From contig NZ_JAGIAG010000001.1 in the NCBI RefSeq assembly GCF_017744955.1, positions 1,054,001 through 1,118,000 on the forward strand: 64,000 nt of DNA, written 5' to 3'. This DNA comes from Dokdonella sp. (lineage in GTDB: Bacteria; Pseudomonadota; Gammaproteobacteria; Xanthomonadales; Rhodanobacteraceae). Shown in pieces: positions 1 to 5,846 of this stretch. The position numbers were made by a program, and so were the translations under genes. Positions within the stretch are counted from its first letter, which is position 1; every line of letters starts with the position of its first letter. The notes below the pieces were generated by a model. The model ran no database searches. It worked only from the letters and a program-made list of their open reading frames with translations, and was not told the origin of the DNA.

Positions 1-283
1 CGCGCGCGACGGCCTTCGCCTTCGGTGCCAGCGCGCGCAGGTCGTGCTCGAACAGCGCGAGGCGGTCGACCTGCTCGGCGTTCAGGCGCAGCGGCTTGCC
101 GTCGAGATCGAGCTTGCCGTCGCGCAGCTCCACCCGCCGCGGCGCCGGCGCGGCGCGATCGAACAGCAGGTGGTCGGGGGCCAGGGTCAGGTCGTAGCTG
201 CTGCTGGCGCCGCAGGTATCGGCGAGGTCCTGCGCCTGCGCGGCGCTCGCGGCGAGGAGGATCAGGCAGCACAGGGATCGCAT
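1..283 (-). CDS. DUF2884 (YggN-like) exported protein, 3' end outside window
   Basis: Partial gene; its 3' end lies beyond the left edge. The visible 94 residues begin with a Sec-type signal peptide (MRSLCCLILLAASAAQAQ), followed by a mature start around D-L-A-D-T-C and the segment LLFDRAAPAPRRVELRDGK, which resembles the N-terminus of the DUF2884/YggN family of periplasmic proteins in Lysobacterales. A purine-rich GAGCGAGGA lies just upstream of the ATG at 283. The family has no established biochemical role that I know of. The family call is from pattern memory and the start is well supported; the rest of the protein cannot be judged. Confidence 0.7.
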   Translation of the reverse strand, partial: MRSLCCLILLAASAAQAQDLADTCGASSSYDLTLAPDHLLFDRAAPAPRRVELRDGKLDLDGKPLRLNAEQVDRLALFEHDLRALAPKAKAVAR

Positions 284-344
284 TGGAATTCCTCGCTCGT
301 CGACCCGACAGGAATAACCGCCGCCGCGCGAATCGGCGCTGAAT

Positions 345-1196
345 TCAGGCCTCGCCGCCGGCTCGCCACGTATTCGCATCGACCACGAAGCCGCGCGGCG
401 ACCAGCCGAAGTCGGTGCGCGCGTCGTCGTCGGCGGCGACGAGGTCGCGCGTCAGCCGCTCGACCGCCGCGGCCGGCACCAGGCCGAGGCGCGCCAGCGT
501 GCGTGCCGCCGCGATCGGCAGCGGCAGCGGCAGGCAGCGCACCGGCAGCGAGGCGCGCACACGCTCGAGCATCGCGTCGAAACCCAGGCGCTCGCCGCCG
601 CCGAGCGCGTAGGTCTTGCCGGCGCTGACCGGCCGCTCGAGCACGGCGATGCACGCCGCGGCGAGATCGTCCGCGTGTACCGGCTGGCGCAGGCCGCGCG
701 CGCCGGGCAGGCGCGGGAACACGCGCCAGCGCCGCGCGAAGCGCGCGATCGGGGTCAGGCTGCGGTCGATGCCGGCGCCGTAGATCAGGGTCGGCCGCAG
801 CACCGTCCAGGCGCAGCCGCGCCGCGTCGCGGCGTCGGCGAGTTCGAGTTCGGCGGCGCGCAGGCGCTCGACCACGGCGCGTTCGGCGGCGTCGATCGAA
901 TCGCGCTTGCTGTCGATGCTCATCGAGCCGAGCGCGACCAGGTGCGGTCGTCCCTCCGGCGCCGTGCGCGCGAACCAGCGCGCGAACGCGTCGAGCGGGC
1001 CGAGGCTGAAGATCGCCTCGACCGGCTGCGGCAGCGGCACGTCGCGATCGAGGTCGCCGACAATCCAGCGCAAGCGCGCGTGCCTGCCGGCGCGTTCGCC
1101 GCGGCTCAGCGCGACGACGTCGTGGCCGGCGTCGAGCAGGCGCGGCAGCAGGAAACGTCCGACCGCGCCGCTGGCGCCGACGACCAGGGCGCGCAT
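345..1196 (-). CDS. NAD(P)-dependent SDR/epimerase-like protein
   Basis: A 283-residue protein with an N-terminal Rossmann nucleotide-binding site, GASGAVG at residues 7-13, directly after the first beta strand (MRALVV). The remainder looks like an extended or atypical short-chain dehydrogenase/NAD-dependent epimerase: a GDL turn follows the third strand, and a T-L-I-Y-G motif near residue 160 precedes the C-terminal substrate region. Such proteins oxidise, reduce or epimerise sugars, lipids or quinone-like substrates; the substrate cannot be read from the sequence. It lies 3 bp downstream of the membrane coiled-coil gene on the same strand, so the two may be co-transcribed. A clear Y-x-x-x-K catalytic pair was not located. 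Confidence 0.8.
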   Translation of the reverse strand: MRALVVGASGAVGRFLLPRLLDAGHDVVALSRGERAGRHARLRWIVGDLDRDVPLPQPVEAIFSLGPLDAFARWFARTAPEGRPHLVALGSMSIDSKRDSIDAAERAVVERLRAAELELADAATRRGCAWTVLRPTLIYGAGIDRSLTPIARFARRWRVFPRLPGARGLRQPVHADDLAAACIAVLERPVSAGKTYALGGGERLGFDAMLERVRASLPVRCLPLPLPIAAARTLARLGLVPAAAVERLTRDLVAADDDARTDFGWSPRGFVVDANTWRAGGEA

Positions 1197-1199
1197 CGA

Positions 1200-1742
1200 C
1201 TAGGCCGTCGCGGCGAGCGGCAGCTCGTCTTGCTGCGGGCCGTGCGCGAGCACGTCGAGCGCGCGCAGGTCCGTGCCGGCGGCGGCCAGCGGATCGGTGC
1301 CGCGATGGAGCGGATGGCGGTCCATCGCCGAGCGTGCCTCGAACAGGTTGCGGCGCGCGCCTTCGACGTGGCTCACCAGTTCGTCGAGGCTGGCCTTGTC
1401 GGCTCCGAAGATCAGCTCGACCGGTTGCAGGCAGTACTGCACCGCGTCGTCGAAACGGCGCACGTGCGCGCGATAGGCGGCGACGTCGGCCGCGGCGCGG
1501 TCGAGATCGCCGCGCAGCGCGTCGAGCAGGCTGCGCAGGCGCTCGTTCGCCGCCGCCGCGTCCTGCCGGGCGAACTCGGCCGCCTGCTTCTGCTCGGTCT
1601 GCGCCGCGTCGCGCTGGTTCTCCGCGTCGATCTTGGCGTACAGCAACTGCACGCCGTGTGCGCGCTCGGCGCGCAGCGCGCGATGCAACCCGAAGGCGAG
1701 GCCGAGCGCGAGCACGGCGACCATCCACCCGATCCACAACAT
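1200..1742 (-). CDS. Membrane-anchored coiled-coil protein of unknown function
   Basis: I do not recognise a family. The chosen start (ATG at 1742, with GGAGAGGA upstream) gives 180 residues. An in-frame extension to 1985 is rejected because it adds a low-complexity Arg/Pro stretch and would overlap the divergent lipoprotein gene. Residues 1-22 form one transmembrane helix (MLWIGWMVAVLALGLAFGL). Residues about 25-95 are an Ala/Glu/Arg/Gln-rich predicted coiled coil. The C-terminal half carries a short Y-C-L-Q-P-V-E-L-I-F segment. The layout suggests an inner-membrane anchored cytoplasmic or periplasmic coiled coil. It probably heads an operon with the SDR gene 3 bp downstream. Confidence 0.6.
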   Translation of the reverse strand: MLWIGWMVAVLALGLAFGLHRALRAERAHGVQLLYAKIDAENQRDAAQTEQKQAAEFARQDAAAANERLRSLLDALRGDLDRAAADVAAYRAHVRRFDDAVQYCLQPVELIFGADKASLDELVSHVEGARRNLFEARSAMDRHPLHRGTDPLAAAGTDLRALDVLAHGPQQDELPLAATA

Positions 1743-1908
1743 GTCCGTCCTCTCCACACGGCTCTTGCCCGCAGGATAGAACGCCGGCCGCGCACGCGCC
1801 AACGCGCCTCGTCGCATACTGTCGATCGGCGTCGGGAAAATCGGCAGTGAAGAATCGGCGCGCTCGCGTGTAATGGCTGTCGATGGCCTCGTCCGAAGGA
1901 GCGTTGCG

Positions 1909-2706
1909 ATGAATCGATACGGCGTGATCCTGGTCCTCGCCGCCGGCCTGCTCGGCGGCTGCGGTGGCAGCGCGGATTCCGGCACGGCGAACGCGCCGAA
2001 GCTGGAGATGCGCGTCTACGACGTGCCGCCGGAGCAGACCGAAATGCTCAGCCGCACCTTGAACAGCGTGTTCGCCGGCGACGAGAAGACCGCGCTGGGC
2101 AAGGTCTCCAGCCCGGCGCCGGGCCGTCTCGTGGTGCTCGCCCCGGCCACCCTGCACGGCAGCATCGAGGCGAGCCTGCGCGCGCTGACCAAGGAGCAGC
2201 CGGTGAAGGAAGCGCCGGCGAAGTCCGGCGGTCCGCTGCGCTTGTCGTTCTGGAGCGTCGACGCGGTGCCGGAGAACGGCGCCGACGACCCGGCCCTGGT
2301 CGGGCTGGCGCCGGCGCTGGACGAAGCGCGCAAGCAGCTCGGCATCGTGCACTTCGAGTTGCGCGACCACATCACCGGCGTGTCCAGCCTCGGCCAGAGC
2401 GTGCAGCGCAACTGGACCGGCACCGGCCCGGCCGGCACCGCCCCGCCACGGCAGCTCGGCTACACGATCCGGCCGGACGGCGGCGCCTGGAGCGTGAGCC
2501 TGGACTATCGCGACAGCATCGCCGTGGTGCGCACCCGCAACGGAATCGCCGACGCCAGCTTCGCCGAGACCGGCGCGCAGACGACCACCGCGATCGCGCC
2601 CGGCCAGACCCTGGTCGTCACGCAGAACCCGGTGCCCGACAGCGACGGCGCGGCCACGATCACGCGGCTGTATCTGGTGCGCGTCGATGCGGTGCCCGCC
2701 ACGTAA
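1909..2706 (+). CDS. Predicted outer- or inner-membrane lipoprotein next to ECF sigma factor
   Basis: 265 residues. The N-terminus MNRYGVILVLAAGLLGGCGG is a lipoprotein signal with an L-G-G-C lipobox, so the mature protein should be acylated at Cys18. The start at 1909 has GAAGGA 8 nt upstream. The mature part begins with a strand-helix unit (LEMRVYDVPPEQTEMLSRTL) like the small alpha/beta domains of secretin-type proteins, and ends with two or three beta-rich segments (GQTLVVTQNPV). No domain is assigned with certainty. The sigma-factor gene starts 8 bp after its stop and the membrane-protein gene overlaps the sigma gene, so the three form one operon. An envelope sensor or a target of the sigma factor are both plausible. 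Confidence 0.65.
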   Translation: MNRYGVILVLAAGLLGGCGGSADSGTANAPKLEMRVYDVPPEQTEMLSRTLNSVFAGDEKTALGKVSSPAPGRLVVLAPATLHGSIEASLRALTKEQPVKEAPAKSGGPLRLSFWSVDAVPENGADDPALVGLAPALDEARKQLGIVHFELRDHITGVSSLGQSVQRNWTGTGPAGTAPPRQLGYTIRPDGGAWSVSLDYRDSIAVVRTRNGIADASFAETGAQTTTAIAPGQTLVVTQNPVPDSDGAATITRLYLVRVDAVPAT

Positions 2707-2714
2707 GGCCGCCC

Positions 2715-3227
2715 ATGGCGCTCGGCGAAGGAGAGCTGTACGCCTGTTACCAGCGGCTGGAGAAACCGCTCTACAACGTGTTGTATCGCTGGCTGTGGCA
2801 GACGCAGGACTGCCAGGACCTGATCCACGACGCGTTCCTGCGCGTGTGGGACCGGCGCGCGCGGATCGACGCCGCGCGCGTCGATGCGCTGGTCTGGACC
2901 ACGGCGATGAACCTGGCGCGTAACCGCCTGCGCTGGCGCACGTTGTGGCGCCGCGGCGAACTCGACCCGCTGTCGCCGAGCGCGGACGATCCGCTCGCCG
3001 AGGCCGTGCGCGGTCTGGAGCTGCGCCGGCTGCGCGCGGCGCTCGAACGATTGTCGCCGCCGCTGCGCGAGGTGCTGCTGCTGGCCGAGTTCGGCGGCCT
3101 CGGCGGCAGCGAGATCGCCGCCGTGCTCGGCATTCCGGCGGGCACGGTCGCCTCGCGTCGCCATCACGCGCTGGCGCGCCTGCGCGAGGCGTTGAACGAA
3201 ACGGGATTCGAAGGAGCACCACCATGA
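2715..3227 (+). CDS. ECF-subfamily RNA polymerase sigma factor
   Basis: 170 residues with the two-domain layout of ECF sigma factors. Region 2 is roughly residues 8-75, including W-Q-T-Q-D-C-Q-D-L-I-H-D-A-F-L-R-V-W for core binding and -10 recognition. Region 4 is roughly 105-160 and contains LPPLREVLLL-like and G-G-S-E-I-A-A-V-L-G-I-P-A-G-T-V-A-S-R helix-turn-helix residues for -35 recognition. No extra C-terminal domain is present. It starts 8 bp after the lipoprotein gene and its stop overlaps the next start (ATGA), a typical sigma/anti-sigma coupling. It probably responds to an envelope or oxidative cue, but that is not visible here. Confidence 0.9.
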   Translation: MALGEGELYACYQRLEKPLYNVLYRWLWQTQDCQDLIHDAFLRVWDRRARIDAARVDALVWTTAMNLARNRLRWRTLWRRGELDPLSPSADDPLAEAVRGLELRRLRAALERLSPPLREVLLLAEFGGLGGSEIAAVLGIPAGTVASRRHHALARLREALNETGFEGAPP

Positions 3228-3553
3228 CCGACGCCCCATCCTGGCAACGTGCGCTGGATCCGCCGGCGGGCGGCCTCACGCGCCTGATGCGCAGCGTCGA
3301 GGCGCGCCGCGCGCGGCCGCCGCGTGGACAGTGGCGCCTGGCGTTCGCCGGCGCCGCCGCGGCGATCGTGGTCGCGTTCGGCGTGGCGCAGCATCAGCGC
3401 GAAGCGCCGCGGCGCGCGTTCGAGCGGCACTTCCAGGCCGCGCTGCAGGCCGAGCGGGCCGAACGCGGCATCGCACGCGAGCTGCCGAGCACGCGCACGG
3501 ACGTGCGCATCGTCGTGCTCGCATCCTCCGGCGTCACGGTGCCGCGGCCGTGA
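3224..3553 (+). CDS. Small membrane protein, candidate anti-sigma factor
   Basis: 109 residues, translationally coupled to the sigma gene through an ATGA overlap. The N-terminal ~35 residues are soluble (W-Q-R-A-L-D-P-P-A-G-G), followed by one transmembrane helix (residues ~38-52, LAFAGAAAAIVVAFGVA) and an Arg/Ala/Glu-rich periplasmic tail. Length, topology and position fit a minimal membrane-bound regulator of the adjacent ECF sigma factor. No zinc-binding anti-sigma motif (H-x3-C-x2-C) is present, so the role rests on context alone. Its stop codon lies at the edge of the following tandem repeat. Confidence 0.6.
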   Translation: MTDAPSWQRALDPPAGGLTRLMRSVEARRARPPRGQWRLAFAGAAAAIVVAFGVAQHQREAPRRAFERHFQAALQAERAERGIARELPSTRTDVRIVVLASSGVTVPRP

Positions 3554-4036
3554 CGAGGGAGAAGCGAAAGCCGGACGCGGATCGACGCGGAGGACGCGGA
3601 TAGAGCAAGACCTCTCGTGCTTATCCGTGTCTATCCGCTTTGATCCGCGTCAAGCGCTCTCCGCCGAATCCTCGCCGGAGCCGTACAAGTCCGTGGTGAC
3701 GAGCCGGCTCCGGCGCCATGGCCGTGACGAGTGAGAAGCGAAAGCCGGACGCGGATCGACGCCGAAAACGCGGATAGAGCAAGACCTTTCTCGTGCTTAT
3801 CCGTGTCTATCCGCTTTGATTCGCGTCAAACGCTCTCCACCGAATCCTCACCGGAGCCGTACAAGTGCGTGGTGACGAGCCGGCTCCGGTGCCGCGGCCG
3901 TGACGAGCGAGAAGCGAAAGCCGGACGCGGATCGACGCGGAGGACGCGGATAGAGCAAGATCTTTTTCGTGCTTATCCGTGTCTATCCGCTTTGATCCGC
4001 GTCAAACGCTCTCCACCGAATCCTCACCGGAGCCGC
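3550..4036. repeat. Tandem array of about 2.8 copies of a 174-176 bp intergenic repeat
   Basis: Copies begin with GTGACGAG at 3550, 3724 and 3900, and the third breaks off near 4036. Each copy contains GACGCGGATCGACGC, later CGTGCTTATCCGTGTCTATC, then CTTTGAT(C/T)CGCGTC, so each is partly palindromic (GACGCGGATC against GATCCGCGTC). The copies differ by scattered substitutions, so they are not a recent perfect duplication. The array fills the space between two convergent genes; its last copy encodes the C-terminus of the glycosyltransferase on the minus strand. A related element lies at 5567-5760. No gene is supported inside it. Confidence 0.92.
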
Positions 4037-5048
4037 CCGAATCCGTCGGCGTCGCGCCGGTGCGCGTACCGGCCGGGCGCCGCAGCAGCGGCATTCCGAG
4101 CAGCAGCAGAACCAGGCATTTGTGGATCTTGTGTCGCGCGCGCAGCGAACGCAGGAAATAGCCGCGCGCGAGGCGCGGATGCCCGGCGCGGTCGAGGCAG
4201 CGCGCCAGCCAGTAGTCCGCTTCGGCCTGCGCCTTGCGCAACACGGTCCGCAGCGCGCGGCGCGGGCGCGCGACGGCGTGCAGATGGCGCAGCACGCGCT
4301 GGTGCATGACGGCGCGGCGCGACTGGCTGTCGACCCGGCTCAACTGATCGGGGCGCGCGGTCTCACGGCGGAAGCCGGGCGCGTCCAGGTGGCCGCCGAT
4401 GCCCTGCAGGCACATGCGCGCGGTGAAATCCCAGTCCTCGAGGTAGCGCAGGCGCGGATCGAACGGGCCGGCCGCGAGCGCGGTCTCGCGGCGCACGATC
4501 AGGCCGGACAGGTAGAACAGGTCGCCGTAGACGATCGCCGGCAGGCAGTCGCCGACGAGCAGGGACGCCGCCGCGCCCGCCACGGTCAGCGGCACGGTGA
4601 CGAAGCGCCCGGGATCGAAGCCCGGTCCGGTCCAGCCGGGGCAGGCGCCGCGCACGATGCCGCGATCGACGCGGTCGCTGCCGAGCGCCTGCGATTCGCC
4701 TTCCAGCGTGAGGAAACGCAGCGCCGGCACCGCCTCGAACGCGGCCGCGGCGAAGGCGAATGCGCCGGGCGCCAGCGCGTCGTCGGAATCGAGGAACAGC
4801 ACCGCGTCGCCGTCCGCCGCGGCGAGTCCGCGATTGCGCGCGACCGAGGGTCCGGCATTGGTTTCCAGCCGGATCGCGCGTACGCGCAGGTTCGCGCCGT
4901 AGCGTTCTTCGAGCACGGCCTGGGTTCGATCGGTGGAGGCGTCGTCGACGACGATCACCTCGGCGGCGCCGGCGGCGAGCGCGCTGTCGATCGCGCGCAC
5001 GACCGGCTCGGCCCGATCGAAGGTCGGAACGATCACGCTGAACCGCAT
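4002..5048 (-). CDS. Family 2 glycosyltransferase
   Basis: 348 residues from the ATG at 5048, with GGGAGG upstream. The GT-A fold is clear: the N-terminal strand FSVIVPTFDRAE, VVDDAST at ~34-40 for nucleotide binding, N-A-G-P-S-V-A-R-N-R-G at ~64-74, and the metal-binding D-S-D-D at 87-90. A later Y-L-E-D-W-D-F motif (around 220) is the usual acceptor/catalytic ED region. The enzyme should transfer a sugar from an NDP-sugar to a glycan or lipid at the cytoplasmic face. The C-terminus is Arg-rich (H-K-I-H-K-C-L-V-L-L-L-L-G-M-P-L-L-R-R), perhaps membrane-associated. The last ~11 residues (S-G-E-D-S-V-E-S-V) and the stop are encoded by the intergenic repeat. Confidence 0.9.
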   Translation of the reverse strand: MRFSVIVPTFDRAEPVVRAIDSALAAGAAEVIVVDDASTDRTQAVLEERYGANLRVRAIRLETNAGPSVARNRGLAAADGDAVLFLDSDDALAPGAFAFAAAAFEAVPALRFLTLEGESQALGSDRVDRGIVRGACPGWTGPGFDPGRFVTVPLTVAGAAASLLVGDCLPAIVYGDLFYLSGLIVRRETALAAGPFDPRLRYLEDWDFTARMCLQGIGGHLDAPGFRRETARPDQLSRVDSQSRRAVMHQRVLRHLHAVARPRRALRTVLRKAQAEADYWLARCLDRAGHPRLARGYFLRSLRARHKIHKCLVLLLLGMPLLRRPAGTRTGATPTDSGGSGEDSVESV

Positions 5049-5225
5049 GGCCCGCCTCCCGGGGAAAGGGAAACCGCACCCACGAGTCGCGCACATCATC
5101 GCTCAGCGCGCGCGTGCTGTCGCCTCCCCCGGCGGCCCGGAAACCGCATGCGCGGTGGCGGTCCGCGTAACCTTCCACGAACGCGGCGTATGCGAAGATG
5201 AACTCTTGGCTCCGCGGAGGATTCC

Positions 5226-5540
5226 ATGATCGCTCGCATCTGGCGCGGTATCACTCAGGCGGAGAAGGCGGATGCCTACATCGCCTACCTCAACGAGACC
5301 GGCCTGAAGGACTACGCGAAGACGCCCGGCAACCGCGGCGTCACCGTGCTGCGCCGATTGCAGGGCGAGCATTGCGAGATCGTGCTGATCTCGCTGTGGG
5401 AATCAATGGCCGCGGTGCGCGCGTTCGCCGGCGAGAACCCGGAGCGCTCGGTGTACTACCCCGAGGACGAGGACTACCTGCTCGAGATGGAGCCGCTGGT
5501 GCGCCACTACGAGGTCGCCGATCAGCTGATACCCGCCTGA
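5226..5540 (+). CDS. ABM-domain (antibiotic biosynthesis monooxygenase-like) protein
   Basis: 104 residues, a single ferredoxin-like dimeric alpha/beta barrel unit. It begins IARIWRGIT, has a helix A-D-A-Y-I-A-Y-L-N, a strand around G-V-T-V-L-R-R-L-Q-G, and I-V-L-I-S-L-W-E-S-M near residue 60, the typical ABM strand 3. A good ribosome site (GCGGAGGA) precedes the ATG. Family members act as cofactor-free monooxygenases, haem-degrading enzymes or small-molecule sensors; no haem ligand or substrate is obvious. It seems to be a single-gene unit followed by palindromic repeats. Confidence 0.8.
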   Translation: MIARIWRGITQAEKADAYIAYLNETGLKDYAKTPGNRGVTVLRRLQGEHCEIVLISLWESMAAVRAFAGENPERSVYYPEDEDYLLEMEPLVRHYEVADQLIPA

Positions 5541-5566
5541 CTTCGATGGCGGAAAATCGTTTTTTG

Positions 5567-5760
5567 GACGCGGATCAAAGCGGATAGACACGGATAAGCA
5601 CGAGAAGGTTGTGCTCGGTCCGAGTCTTCCGCGTCGACCCCCGTCCGGCTGCCTTCGTTCCGTCGAGGTGGAAAGCCTTCGACGCAGATCAAGACAGACA
5701 GGGGCTTCGCTTTATCGGCGTCGATCGGCTCTGATCCGCGTCGAAAGCTTTCCACCTCCC
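5567..5760. repeat. Dispersed palindromic repeat related to the 3550-4036 array
   Basis: The left part (GACGCGGATCAAAGC, then GGATAGACACGGATAAGCAC) is the reverse complement of the core of the array at 3550-4036. The right part is a long inverted repeat: 5667-5691 (GGTGGAAAGCC...GCAGATCA) pairs with 5732-5756 with only two mismatches in 25. The whole lies in the gap between the ABM gene and the choice-of-anchor B gene and could fold into a large hairpin. It holds no supported gene. Confidence 0.88.
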
Positions 5761-5846
5761 CAGCGCACGTCCCCTAGCGCAAGGCGTCGATTTCCTCGCT
5801 AGACTGCAGCGCCGGCGGGGGCCGGCCAATGGCTGGGGAGAGGTCG

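Noticed and set aside
262..3279. A 1005-residue open frame on the minus strand
   Set aside because: Arg/Ala/Pro-rich shadow crossing several well-supported genes on both strands; normal for 70% GC DNA.
3554..4001. Possible CRISPR array in the 175-bp repeats
   Set aside because: Units are ~175 bp, contiguous and without spacers; no cas gene in the window.
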